64,000 nt of DNA from Diprion similis (taxonomy: Eukaryota; Arthropoda; Insecta; Hymenoptera; Diprionidae), in contig NC_060110.1 in the NCBI RefSeq assembly GCF_021155765.1, forward strand, positions 15,832,001 through 15,896,000, in the 5' to 3' direction. Position 1 is the first letter of the stretch, and each line of letters begins with the position of its first letter. The translations under genes were made by a program, and so were the position numbers. The notes beneath the pieces were generated by a model, which worked only from the letters and a program-made list of their open reading frames with translations, ran no database searches and was not told the DNA's origin. Below, one piece after another: positions 1-12,380 of the stretch.

Positions 1-2240
1 AGTTGGTGTCCTTCGGAGGGGGGGCCGTTCTCTGTAGCTGATGGGTCGACAATAGGGATCCTCACGAATCTTTCGAATTGCTACTCGTACGCTGATCCTG
101 GTATTCTACCAGTACTTTCATATGAATCTGATTTCACTTTTCAGTTCCATGATGCGTTTGGAAACAGAAACTAATGATCACTTCCTCGGACGAAACGTCG
201 GGCAATTGACCAGGTTCGGTACTGTTTCGGGAGATCCGAAATTCCGTCGGTTCAGAAGAACGATTTTTCCTCAGTAAAGAAGGTTGACCGCGGGGGCCGG
301 AGGGCGCAGGAGAGCCGCTCGCTCTGTCGTGAGAGGCTATCGGGCCCCACGAAGGAGAAACGAGACGCGCAATCTGAGGAGAGGGGGGAATCACCTGCGG
401 TGCACCTGCTGCGCAGGGGGCTCACCTCGGGCCGCGTATTAAAACTGTATCGCCCTGCATCCTCCGTCGACACGAAATGATCATCAAGCCTCCTGTCTCC
501 GCCTCCCGCTCGAGCGCATTGCCAACGTACTTTCAGCCCGCGTCTAGGCCTTCGCTTCGATCCGGGGCCGAGGAGGTGAGCGGGGCGCCAAGAAAGACGG
601 TTACGGAGGTTTCCGCCGAAGGAGGCGACGTTGGGTGACTCGCCGCCCCGCGTGGGACCCTCCAAGGGTCAGGTGGACGCGGAGGACTTCGCCGCGGCGG
701 ACGACGGGCGTCGAGCCCCGAGCCTCGCGCACCTGCTACACACCTGTTGTTCCAAACCCGTACGCAAAGAACGCCAAGAGCTTCTTCGAGGAGACTCTCC
801 TCCTGTATCCTGTATCTGTCCCCGATCTAATGGTTCCTGGCTATTATCGCGCCGCGACCGTTTCGTACCTCCATAGCTCTACCCGGCTGTCGATTCCTCC
901 AGAAGCCGAACCGAAATTCAGTCAAAGCTACGAGTCATTCGAAATCACCCTGGATTGGTTATTATAGTGCGATTATATTCGAGAATCAGTTGCATTGCTC
1001 TTGTTCTTCGGTATTTGGTACCGCGTTGCTGTATCCGTCTGGGATGACCTGATCGTTGGAAAAACGTAATATTATACTCGCTTACGGCTGAAATAACTAG
1101 TTGCGAATGCCTTGGGTATCTTTTCCATAAACACTGTCTAATGTCTCGCTATCGACTGGTATTTTTCTTGAGCCAGCATACAGCCACGATGATATACAAG
1201 TTTTTCGTTATCATAACTGTCCAGCGTATGCTTCAGGTGCGGTTATAGGTTATTCTTATCAGTGATTATACGAGACTCTGCAAGAATTTTCTCCGAATCT
1301 GTTCAACAATATTTTCAATGAATAAAATACATATCCACAGCCTGCAATCAAGATCTCTGTTTATTTTATACGGTGTATAATTAAGACTTGGACTGTGTTC
1401 GCATACTCGTTGGCATTACCGAATGATGAGCGAAAACAATAGCGAATTTCGCACCGTATGGAAGAACCCCGTTGACGGGGGGACCTGTAACGCAAGACGT
1501 ATAAAGCAACAATGGAAATATAATTGCAGACTGTGAGCAACCGTTGAAAAAACGTTCGACGTCGCGTCAGGTGCCAGGTGCCATTCGCTCACCAGGAAGG
1601 GTACAAGTGTATCGAGGCAAGTGTATCGAACAAGTGCCGGTATTTAAGTGGATGCACTTAACGACGCTCCGGCGTCCCTTGCCCTCGGCACCCCATCGCA
1701 CCCTCTCGATTCTAACATTTCTGACCCGGCCACATATCTCCCGCACTCGACGTGCAGGGTCGTGTACATTGAATTCGAGGGAACGCTACACTTTCTACAA
1801 ATTTCCGTTTCTCAACGTCTTCGGGTGGCCAATCCCCCACCTTCGTGTCCTCGAAGGTGCACCTTACCGGCCAAGGGCCAGCCTACCGGTCGCCGGCCGG
1901 TCGCTCGGTCGTTCGGCAGGTTGCTTAGGCCGCAGTAGCAGCTGTATCGAGCATACAGGTGAAACGCATCACCCCAAGCTATCGCATCCTCTCTACCATC
2001 CTCTCTCTTTTTAACTCTCGCGTGAACGCCCGATGCTCCCTCTCCATTTTTTCTCTTCTCCTTTTTCTGATCTCTGCCGCCATAAACAATTCTTTGACAG
2101 TAGACACACGACGGAATCGAACCCATCTTATGCTGCACTTCCAAGGTGTGTGGTGGCTCGTGCTACGTACCTATAATTGCCAATTAGCCATCAACGAGAT
2201 ACACTTTTGAGAATAATCACTGTTCCTCGATTCGCCAGGC
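1..2240. other. Gene-free, partly GC-rich DNA
   Basis: No open frame here looks like protein. The first 900 bases are GC-rich and open on both strands by base composition alone, with arginine-, serine- and proline-rich translations and no recognisable domain. From about 900 to 1,500 the DNA becomes AT-richer and featureless. Around 1,550-2,000 there is another CpG-rich stretch. I see no splice-bounded coding exon, RNA gene or mobile element. It may be intergenic or part of a long noncoding intron. Confidence 0.5.
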
Positions 2241-2244
2241 TGTT

Positions 2245-2277
2245 TATAAAAGGCATTTTTTCCCATCCTGCTACTCA
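2245..2277 (+). promoter_or_regulatory. Possible core promoter (TATA plus initiator)
   Basis: A TATAAAAG box begins at 2,245 and a TCA initiator-like trinucleotide is centred 32 bases downstream at 2,275-2,277, the spacing typical of animal TATA promoters. No gene that it would serve is recognised nearby, so it may be coincidence or may drive a noncoding or far-upstream exon. Confidence 0.2.
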
Positions 2278-2289
2278 AAATTTCCATCT

Positions 2290-4530
2290 TATCTGCAGAG
2301 TCAATCTTTTACATCTTTCAACTCGGCGGAAAAGATTTCAAATTGGAAATGATGCAGCTGCGAAAGGGATGTAATATTTTTATTCATCCAAAAGTCATAA
2401 CCGGTGAAAAATTTATACAGTATAGCACAATCAGCATGTATTATTCTTACCCTGATCAAGTATATTTTGTAGGGAGCGAAGTGGGCCAAAGTAGAAGAGA
2501 ACAGACCGCAGGACGTTCAGAGGATAAAAATTGACAAATCTGAGACAGTGGTTTTGTTTTCCCCAAGCGCATCACGGCGTGGGGCTCCCAGGGGACTGGG
2601 TCCAAGATCTCGGCTGTCTAGGTAATAAATCTACGGGGTCGACGAGAGCATTTTAAGGTTCCTGTCTTCGAGGAGGCTCGCGCCCTGAGAAGAAGAAGCT
2701 GCTGCGCAAGCGCGGGCGTTGTGGGAACCCAAAGCAACCCTTTGAGATGCCGACGACTAGAATCTCTTTCCTTTGGCTGGGGGTGAAATGAAATTGATAC
2801 CCAGGAGATCGCTTTCACGGACTATATTTGAATTTCATTAACGCAGCATCACCGCGTTCCAGTGGATTCGAATAACTCAGGGATAATTTCAAACGTGTCC
2901 CTAACTGCTGCCGCGTTCGAAACGCCGAGGAATCAGAGCCGCGGGACCGAATAGCCAATGGTCTATGAATTTCAATTCAGAGAGTTCACGGCTGACGTGT
3001 AACGACCGCAATTCAGGTAATCAACATAATTAGTGCAACTGTAACCTTACCCACGATTCTAGTGTAATTTGATCCACTTTGGGTCTCCACAGTGATTCGA
3101 GTGATAGTGAATCAGGTATATCGTAACCACATCTTTTCTAGTTTTACGTGAGGGTCGTGTCCAACTGTAATTATCCTGTACACTTCCACTCTGCTGCACT
3201 TCACCTCTGGCGATATGAGGGCTGCTAGATACTAACGAGGTACAACTAGAAATAAATATCGTAGGAGTTTGAGTGCGTCAACGACTGATCGAAAGGCCGG
3301 CATATACGTAGACGAAAGAGCTTAACCTCAGTCCCCAAGTGTGGCATCACCACCTTATTCGCCGTGCACGCTCCTAGGAGTCCTAGGCCAGTATATCAAT
3401 CCGTATTCGAAGGAACCTCGGGAGGTGTGTATGAGATTGTTGATGATGAGTATAAAAGTACGGGAGAGAGGATTCCCTCTTGAATTGCCTGGCAACAATA
3501 GCGACACACCTTCACACGCGAGGAATACCTACCTTCTCCCACATTCACCTGCTGCTCGTCCAACAATCAGCTGCCGTGTAACGGCCAAGAAGACCTCACC
3601 GCACCGCACCGCGCCGTGCCGCGCCCGGTTCAAGAAGAAGACGGCGATCATCGGACAGGGGCATGTGGAGAGTGCGGAGGAGCCAGCCAGCACCTTGCGC
3701 CTTTCTTTCAGACCTCTTTATGCCCTGCACTACCCATATGCCTCCTCGCACATGCACTCGCACCCTCACGTCGCGTCGAGCCATCTCGCAGTGATCAGAC
3801 CGGAGCAATTTGATTTTGTCCTCGCGTGGCTGCACGTTCATGCCCGTCGGTAAATCATCTGCATACAAGGACACGCCTCGGGTTTGTTCAGGTTCACAAG
3901 ACGCTAAATGAGCTGAGGAGCAGGGCATATGCGACGGAGGAGAAGTGTTCGCCGGCACGCAGTGACCAAAGCACCCACAACCATCTTCAACCTTCCTCGA
4001 CAAGGAAGTAGCAAGTGCCCGGGGTGGGAACTGCAGGGCATGCACACACACGGCTGTGGTCATCGAATTAATAAGCCATCTGCTCCGTTTCTTAAGGAAG
4101 TCAATGTTTAAGAAGTCCATGGGAAGCGGGGGTAACGGAAAACTCCACAAGTGTACGAGACATGGGAACTTGAAGATACTGGGTTCCGTTTGCCAAGAAT
4201 TTCCGTCGCGCCCACCGAACCTCAAGAAACCGGTGGCCAGCAGGGTTGAAACTCTGTGTAGATAGTGAAGAAGTAAACATATGACATAACATGATGAGAA
4301 ACGCTGGATTTAAATTGGATGAAAATTGCTCCGCGCCGAGTCCTGCAGCGGCGGAGGGTACAAGCTGAGATGAATCTTTGGAATGAGATGAAAGGGCTGG
4401 GGTGGAGGAATGGAGGGGGAACGAAGGTGGTTGGGAGGCTGGGTACGCAACCAAGATAGGATCTGGGATGGCTCCCGTCTTGAGCGTGACTGGAGCCGAA
4501 TACTGGCACCGTCCTTTGATAATTGCCGAC
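2290..4530. other. Gene-free DNA
   Basis: Mixed-composition sequence. Open frames at 3,341-3,853 (plus) and 3,596-4,225 (minus) overlap on opposite strands in a CpG-rich patch, and neither translation shows a domain, signal peptide or splice-site context. I see no RNA gene or transposon. Confidence 0.45.
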
Positions 4531-4531
4531 G

Positions 4532-4568
4532 TATATAAGCCCGCCGAGAAATATTGTTTTGACGTTCA
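4532..4568 (+). promoter_or_regulatory. Possible TATA-type promoter
   Basis: A TATATAAG box at 4,532-4,539 is followed about 36 bases later by a TTCAAT initiator-like site at 4,565-4,570. No downstream coding exon is recognised. It is reported as a weak candidate because such boxes arise by chance in a window of this size. Confidence 0.15.
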
Positions 4569-4599
4569 ATTAGATTTTTTCTTATTGCAACCTTCCGTA

Positions 4600-6760
4600 T
4601 CAATTCCTGACCGGTGACGCATCGGTGCTTATAATATGTATGGCGTACGGAGCTCTTTAAACAAGTTCGCGGAGCTCGATCGGGAAAAAAAGAGAACTCG
4701 GCCTCCTCTTCTCCCCGGTATTCCCGGCCCTCGCACGGCTCAGGCCCTTGGGGGCAGCTCCTTTTAGAGCTGGACCCAAAGGAGAAAAATGGGCCAAGAG
4801 GGAGACGAAACGATGCATAGAAATTTAAAAAAATGAAAGAAAGGGTCCTGGGGCCATAAGGAAACTAGTTACCGGCAAAGGCGTCCACACAATGCGAGCC
4901 CAGGGCTCTCCTAGGCGCCTTCTTCGTCTTCTATTCAACGTTCTTTTGAATAGAGTTTGAAAAAAAGAATATATGTATATAGTACATGTATATATGTATG
5001 TGTGGGTGTATATAAAAAAGGTGAGTCGCCCTATTTTTACAAAGCGTACATACTCCTACGTGTTGATGAAATATCAAAAGGCTTCTATAAAAATATGTTC
5101 CTTGGTATGTCCAACCAACGTACATGCTGATTATTCTAATCTGACTAACATACTCTACATCGCTACACGCGTGCTAATTATTGACAATCTTCCACGCACT
5201 AGTTAAACTCGAAAAAATTTTCCATCCTTCTTATCGCGATAACACGTCAGCTTGTACGTGTAACTATTTTATCCAATTTCTAAATCAATGGCTGCCAAGG
5301 CTGATGACCGCGGGGGTAAACGCTGATATTGTTCACTTACGTGTAGAGCAAAATATCTACTCGATAATTTATCTGTAGCACACCTGTAAGTATACATTAG
5401 TTTTTCTTATTGAATGTTGACGATATGAAATTTGTGAGGTCGAATCACGCGATTCAATTGAGATTACCTCCGAAAAGTAACGCATAATATCGCTCTCTAA
5501 TATGTTTACAAATTCTCAACCTTCTGAGTGTATTACACTAAACATTTGTTTTCTTCTTGACTGTTTGAATTCATATATCGCAAATATGCAACTAATGTTA
5601 GGGTATAAACGATGCTTGCGAGGCTTGTTTCCAAAATCATTCAACCCTTGATAAGTCAAGAACTAAAATGGATTCGAGTGTCAAATACATATTGACAAAC
5701 ATTTTACTCGCAAGGAAAACTTGAAATAATTGAATTGTCACTATTACAATTGGCGATTATTCCACTAAAACGAGAGTCAATCAATCGCGGTATTCAAGTT
5801 TCAAGCAGCAATGTACATCAGTTGGGCTGAATGACCATCGTCAAAATTCGGTAATAAAGTCGAAACGCCCTGACCTGACGGACTCTTGACACAATTGACG
5901 TGTGACGGAATTGCTGCTGTGGTTGGATTGTCACATTGAACTTGGTACTTTGATTATCGTAACGTGTAAAAACCTGCACCACGAACGGCGCGTAATTTCT
6001 AATAAGGCAATTATCGCGACAAATGACCGTTTCCAAATCTATACAACATTGAGGCGCTAGTATTTATAGGGCATACCTTTGACTTGGTTGGTAATTTGGT
6101 GTAACATTGAGAGTTACTGAAGCGCAGGATAACCCGTTCCAGGCAGACGTCACGGTCACGTACTCACGCCCACCGCTCCTCCTTGTCATCCATCCTACTC
6201 GTGAATACGTTAACGGTTAAGAGGGTACATAATATCTCAGCTGGAAGGTCGAAAGAGCGACTGAATATCAGATATTTTTCCTTTATGACCACAGCTTTAA
6301 AGGCAGGCATTCTAAAAGTCGCAAAATCTCTGACTGTTCAAGACGTCCCGCAGTTTCGAAAATATAAATATTTCTCTAGCCCCAAGCAAAATTCCCTGAC
6401 TTTGCTTGATGCTCCCGGTATAATACGAGTATATGTAGATTAGGCGGATACTCTGAAAATGTATCTATCTAGAGTGAAATCAGCGATTGTACAATTCTCT
6501 GAAAAGCATGTCTACTTCAAATACAACTGACGATAAAATTTGAACCCATCAATTTTTGCTACGTGGCAAAATAATCCATTAATTTTCAACCGAAATCGAA
6601 CGAAGTTTCCCAGAAGCTTTTATCATCTGAAACACAGGATGTGAAGTCGTATCGACAGACATCAAGACCTGACCAGCACTCGCCTTCATTTCAACGCATT
6701 TCGCGCTATTTAAAGCCTCCAGCATGCCTTAAGTGCAAATTTCGACTACACGGCACATGG
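4600..6760. other. Gene-free AT-rich DNA
   Basis: Mostly AT-rich sequence without supported genes. It includes a TA/TG-rich tract at about 4,966-5,015. Short open frames are of chance length for this composition and show no conserved motif. Confidence 0.45.
4966..5015. repeat. TA/TG-rich degenerate simple repeat
   Basis: Alternating TATG and TATA units with internal palindromes. This is typical dinucleotide-type low-complexity DNA. Confidence 0.6.
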
Positions 6761-7560
6761 ATTTTACTGCGGTGTCGCAGGCCTTAGGCTGCACCAAAGG
6801 GCTCTCGCATTACGCAATGCCGCATTACGCCGAGAAGCACGAAAGCCGAGAACGAGGAGCAGGAGGGTAGTGGAGGGTTCGGGCAAGAGAGAAGAGCTGG
6901 AGGGGTCGGGGGACGGGGGTTCCAGGCGGGTGCACGGGTGCTCCTCCGTCGACGCAGACTGCGTATCCACCTGTTGCCCCCCTTTCTCCCTCACATCCTT
7001 GGAGCCTGGCCTTTCGAGCCTCCGGTTCGTCCTCTCCTTCTCGCTCTCAGAGAGAAAGAGCGGCACGCTCGCCACCGACACACGAACGCACACGAAGAGA
7101 CTCACCCTGCAGATCCGAGGGGCCCCGGCAGCCAGAGGAAGAGGGGCGACCCCGACGGACGGAGAAAAAGAAGAGGCCTTCGAGAGAAAAAAGGTAAGCA
7201 AGCCGCCCCCAGCAGAGCCGAGCCGGCAGCCTCCTTCTCCTCCTCCCACTTCACGTCCTTCATCCTCCTTCATCCTTCCCGGCCTTCCTTTGGCCCACGC
7301 CGATGCATGCTGCGCTCCACCAAGGTTCCTTTTCCGTGCGCGCACGCAGAGGGTACTTTGGAACAGGAAGTCAAATCTCGATTGGTTACTGCGTAACCGA
7401 AAAAGTAATCTGTCTCGTTCCCGCGGTCTGTTGGAGCCTTCTCGTGACCAGCCATGGGGCTTATCGCGCGCTCCCTGTGCTAGTGGAAAGAACCTCGTTC
7501 CGCTTCAGGTTGCAGGATGGGCTCTGGTCCACTTGTTCGATTAGTACCTGAAGGCCGTAT
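6761..7560. other. GC-rich block open on both strands, not a supported gene
   Basis: A strongly GC-rich block in which frames of 224 codons (plus, 6,870-7,544) and 193 codons (minus, 6,764-7,345) overlap almost completely. Both translations are rich in R, S, P, E and K with no folded-domain signature, which is what GC-rich DNA with few stops gives by chance. It may be a CpG-island-like regulatory region or noncoding exon. Confidence 0.45.
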
Positions 7561-8605
7561 AATGCCCACCTTAAACAGGGGTGCCAGTGGAGGAATCTTT
7601 TAACAACCCTCCACACCTTATGGCACCGGTTCGCCAGCCTTTTGAGGAACAGTCGAATCAAAATCAGGGTCTATCCGCAGTTGAGTCGTCCAGTTCAGAG
7701 TGTCTTCTATGCTATCGAAGAAGACAAAGAAAGTTCGCATCATTCGTAGAACTGCTTCATATATGTACTTAAAAACAAAACAAACAAACATGTCATCGAG
7801 AAGAATTAAATGTTGATTATAGTAAATGCGATTCGCACGGTGAATTCAGCCAAGCGTTCGTTGAGGAACAACCTTGGGCGAAACGTATGAAATTGCATTG
7901 AATTGAAAGGACACTAATGACGAGTGATTGGATGAGAGGTTATCTGTAAATAGCACCGTAATCACAGTACCAATTGCAACTGACATTTTGCTTTGCCTGT
8001 TTCAAAGTGTTTGAGTAAGAAAAAAATATCTTCACGGGGCAGATGGCAGAGCCGGAGGGGCAGAAGGAGCTTCCGGAGGTCAGAACACGAGACTTTCACG
8101 CCTTCGGAATGACAGATAAAAACTTGTAATCCGAGTCCACAGGGATTTCGCTCAGAGTTTTGAAAAATTCCAGTGAAGTAAATCGAACGACTGCATAATT
8201 ACGATCGCATTGTACTTTGATATTGAGGTTAACAACCTGTGAGCTTCTATTGGTGCGGGGGCCTGAAATGGTTATCGTCTAGACTCGGTGGGTTCCTAGT
8301 GCCACCCGCATGGCAGAGCCCTTGTGGCCAAGGTTTTACAAGACGATTTCATAAGCGATTAGATAAGGCGATCCCATGGCCCGGGATCAGACCCCAAGGT
8401 TTCGTAAACTGGATTTTTATCAGAAGAACAAACACGTCATTTTAGGCTGACGATAAGAGGTCCCTTCGGCAGTGGTGACGGGGAATCAGTTTTCGATCCA
8501 CCGTCTCTCTGAACCCCTAAAAACTCGGGTCCGGACGATTGAATACGGTTTCCGGTCGTCTTACCCCGCCGCTATGAAGTTTTTGTTGTACCCTGCACTA
8601 CTGTC

Positions 8606-8640
8606 TATAAAACGTACTCGACAGACTAGTAAGGCGCGAT
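8606..8640 (+). promoter_or_regulatory. Possible TATA-type promoter
   Basis: TATAAAA at 8,606-8,612 with a pyrimidine/CA-containing segment 25-30 bases downstream. No gene is recognised downstream, so this is a low-confidence candidate. Confidence 0.15.
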
Positions 8641-10035
8641 AGAGATTTGTTACGCGTCAAGTGTTTACGTGCAGCTTCAGTGCACTCGATTCCATTCTGT
8701 TCGCAAGATAACAGTAATACAATCTGTTACATTGACTGCAGTTCCACAGCGATATGGTAGGTCATCCGTCGATTGACGAGCTTGCACTCTTCTACGCGTC
8801 TGCCGATCCAATGTATCGTTCTCGCTGCAATCTCTCACAGAATTAAGAATAGCCGCTGGTACTAAGGTTCGATTTCTATAATTAGTCATCGATAAGTAGT
8901 AATTGCATAACAGCGAAAATAGTCTGCTACAGATAGTCGCTTCCAGTGCGGTCTTCATCTCTCTCTGTCTCTGCTTAATTCAAATTCACGGAAAGCCTTC
9001 ATTATCGATACCACGTGCCCGTAGTAACGAAACGGAATGATCCGCTGACGGAGTGGTATGCGGTAAAGAAGTCTAAACAGAAAAAAACAACTTGTCACGG
9101 TTTGACAGTGCCGAACAAATTCGTAACCGAATTTTAGCGAGCAGGAGGACGCGTCACGGATGGTTTCCCTCAGTGAAGCTTGGAGGGGTTCTTCAGGGGT
9201 CTTAAGGGGGCCTCGGAAGGATCGCAACCTGAGCCTTCCTCGTGATCCCAAGTGACCTAATTGGGACCACCGGGGTCGCCCAAAATCACTCGACCAATCC
9301 CAGGGCGTCCTCGAACATCTTCTAGTTTCTAATTGGCTTGATTTATTTCCAAAGGTATCGATATAACCGGCTTAGTTTTCCGAAATTCCTCGAGGAGTTA
9401 TAGATATTGGCGAAAGGATTCCGCCTGCTCCTTCGGCTAACGTAAGTTCGAGGTGAAGAATTTTGACGATGTTAACGTTTCAATTTTTTAGACTTAAACT
9501 GGATCCTGGAACACGACCCACTGAATGGGATAACTGAGCTATCCGGGACTCAATGGGGGACTTTTCATTCAAAGAATCACATCTGTTTCTCTCTAAGTCT
9601 CGTCGTGTTGCAGTAGAAGCAAATTAATTCACGTCGGGCACCACGTGTTGCAAGCCTCACCTACCGTATGGTGACCAGTAGACAAATCTTATCAGCAATT
9701 GAAGATTACCTCCGGAATTAATCTATATTACATACGCTATAGTCTGCACGTCTTTCTTGTCTTATCAACCCAAATCTTTAATTTAAGTAGAACGAATATT
9801 CTACTCCATACACTTGACATAGCAACCATTTTAAAATATACATACGTTAATATATAATGAGGATGGGGTTGTTTTGTCGCAGTCAAATTCTTCGAACGAA
9901 GATCGTTCGTCATTAGACGGATTTTCCTTTCACCACTTTCGCCTTATTGTTATCATGAATTTGATTTGAAATTCAAAGACGTCCCTGCTTCTTTAGCATC
10001 TTTCTAAAAGCCGCTTGCGAGTCGCTTGAAGTGAA

Positions 10036-10043
10036 TGACGTCA
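10036..10043. promoter_or_regulatory. Perfect CRE/ATF palindrome
   Basis: The octamer TGACGTCA is the consensus site for CREB/ATF bZIP factors. It stands alone in gene-free DNA upstream of the GLIS2-like gene, so functional use is only inferred. Confidence 0.25.
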
Positions 10044-10604
10044 CACTCATGCGGAAAATTGGACGAAGTCTCGTGATCTGTAGAAATGCCCAGACATCGG
10101 CAAGATCTAACTATTTCCGATTTCGAACCTTCTTCGTACTTTACTGCCACTTTATGGCCTTCTGAATGAGTCTTGGACTTACGATTAAATTACTTTTCCG
10201 AGTGTGATGTAACGAGGGATTGGATGAAGCTTTACGAGCCGGGTAATTCGAGGTAATGAACCATGTTTAGACGATAGTCACGTTACCATACTGTGGTAAA
10301 GATAATAGGTCTCCAAAGAATGACTGTCACCGTCGAACTCCCTGGTAGATCCTTAACAAACGTGTCCCAAGTAAGCCACTGCTGTTACCCGACGGTTTTC
10401 TTGCCGTACAATTACCTATAATTGATTGCTGTACAAATTTACACGCCTAAAAACGTTTCTGTTTGCAAGCTACTTCAACCTGGCACAGAAACACTCAATA
10501 ATACATACTATATTTGAATAGCCACCAAAATATTCCTCTCACTATCACCTCAGATTCTGATTATAACAGAAGTTGCCCCCTACTGACGTCGGTGACATCA
10601 TTAT

Positions 10605-10624
10605 TATATATATATATATATATA
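10605..10624. repeat. (TA)10 microsatellite
   Basis: Ten uninterrupted TA units followed by CACACG. A simple dinucleotide microsatellite, probably length-polymorphic. Confidence 0.85.
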
Positions 10625-11458
10625 CACACGTACGTGTCTAATTTACGGTATATGTACTTAAGAGGCTTCCAACGATGCAGATTTAAGAAATTCTTGTCCG
10701 ATCACCGCGCACAATCGTTTACACAAGCAATCACCCCGCGGCGTATTATGAGTTTGATAAAGCTTTCTTCCAGCACTAGAAATGTGTATCAGACGTGCGC
10801 TTATCGTCGCGAACAGCGCAGGATCCCCGATAGTACGAGGACCTCGATTTCATAACTGTAGCGTGCATGAGTAGCTCGACCGTAACAAGAGGGGGCAAAG
10901 AGGGCAAGGATTTAGATGAAGGGCTGAGTCAACCCTTTCGGATCAGCATTCCCGGAGGAAAGCCGATCCGTGAGTGATCTCGGAACATGCCTGCGTACAC
11001 GTATCTCTGAAACAAATATGCGTGACGGGTGACAGAGAGGCCCCGTTAGGGGCCTCATGCGTGGGACAGAGAGTGGTCCTCGCCCTCGCGTGGGCACCTT
11101 GCGTTCGTCCGTGTGCAGGCCGCAGGTATTGAGGCGGCTCGAAGACGGAGAATTGTTGCTGGTGGTGGGTAACAACGACCACCGGCAACGTGCCGTGCGC
11201 TCAGGGCGCAGGTACGCAGCTCACGCTTGCACGGACGCATCACGCACGCACAAGCGCAGGTAGGCCCCGGGCCCTCCTCGAGGGATAAAGGCCCAGCACA
11301 ATAACGACAGCGCAACATCGACGGCAGCGACACGGCATCGAGAGATCCTCGAGGTGCAGCTCCGAGTCGCTTCTTACCCTCCTGGACGTCTTCGCGACGT
11401 TTCCATCATCCGCGTGACGGCACCGGAATCAGGCGATCTCTGGGTGAACAAGGCGTAC

Positions 11459-11528
11459 ACAGAGGGAGAGAGATAAAGATAGAAAAGGAGTGAAGGAGAG
11501 AGGCCAAGAGAAAGAGAGAGGAAGAGAC
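11459..11528. repeat. GA-rich (GAGA-type) tract
   Basis: A purine-rich stretch of GAGAG and AAAGA units. In insects such tracts can bind GAGA factor-type proteins. Here only the composition is seen, so use as a regulatory element is inferred. Confidence 0.55.
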
Positions 11529-11940
11529 GGTTGTGGGATGAGTAGAGTGAGGAGCCGTCGTTGTGCCGTGGCAGGGGGCCGTCGTATATTAGGATGATGC
11601 TCGCGTATATGCGCGCGCCCGATGAAGAAGCGCTGGCTTGTGTGAGCCCTGGTGCACCTCCGCAGCGCAACGGGAAGAAGCCGCCTTCCTGCATGGTCGT
11701 ATGTATATGTGCATGTAGGTGGGTGCACACACACTTAGGCACAGGCATGAGTAAGTTCGACCTCTACTAGTGCAGGCGACGCTCGACGACCCCGCGGGCT
11801 CACTTATTCTTCCTTCACTCTCGCAGGGGATTCTCTGCAGGGCCCGTCGAGATGCTGTACGTGTATCATTTTCTCGCCGTGTATGTAGGTGCATGTGCGG
11901 CCCGCACTCAAACACTAGCATATACGAATGCTCATGGTAT

Positions 11941-11998
11941 GCAGCAGCAGCGGCAGCAACGGCAGCAACAGCAACAACGGCAGCAACAGCAGCAACAA
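11941..11998 (+). repeat. CAG/CAA trinucleotide array
   Basis: Interrupted CAG, CAA and CGG triplets over about 58 bases. In one plus-strand frame this reads as a Q-rich stretch with scattered R, in the others as A- or S-type runs. There is no convincing exon around it. Confidence 0.75.
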
Positions 11999-12380
11999 GA
12001 GTGTGTGATGCGTAGGTTGGCGAAGCGCGCGCACCATGCGTGGAGCCTGCCTGCCCTGCCCCCCCCCCCCGGCCCCGCTCTCAGTCCCCTGGCCCCTTTC
12101 CCCCCTCGGCCTTCTCCTCCTCGCCTCCTTTTCCACCGCTCTCCGGGGCGCGTATCGGGGCCCTTCGGGGCCCTCGAGGCCCGCGCCACACCATCAACCA
12201 CGCGTAGAGACCCTGAAAAAAGAGAGACCCAAATCCCATGCTCGCCAACCGGCCGGGGACTCGCCCCGGACCCGCTACGAAGTCGGGTAGGACCTTCCTC
12301 CGTGACTCGCCGCTCAGTCAGAAACCATCCTTGGGATCACGCGGCCAGCCTGCGAGCGCTGTCCATGAAAATTTGAGAGA

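Larger units (their letters stand above)
7561..10600. other. Gene-free DNA
   Basis: Intermediate composition. No coding exon, RNA gene or transposon recognised. A possible TATA box lies at 8,606 and a perfect cAMP-response-type palindrome TGACGTCA at 10,036-10,043. Confidence 0.45.
10860..12380. other. CpG-rich, repeat-rich gene-free block
   Basis: A GC-rich segment containing a GA-rich tract (about 11,459-11,528), a CAG/CAA array (11,941-11,998) and a run of about twelve C (12,059-12,070). Long overlapping frames occur on both strands (for example 11,852-12,376 plus), but their composition follows the repeats and no domain or splice evidence supports them. Confidence 0.45.

Noticed and set aside
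2095-2150. tRNA-like T-arm (GGGTTCGATTCC) on the minus strand
   Set aside because: No matching anticodon arm, D-arm or acceptor stem at the right distances.
6764-7544. Overlapping 224- and 193-codon frames in a GC-rich block
   Set aside because: Both strands are open at once because stops are rare in GC-rich DNA. The translations have no domain and no splice context.
11852-12376. Plus-strand frame with a Q/R-rich run
   Set aside because: The run is a CAG/CAA microsatellite and the rest is proline/arginine-rich translation of a CpG-rich tract. Other frames across the same repeat are equally open.
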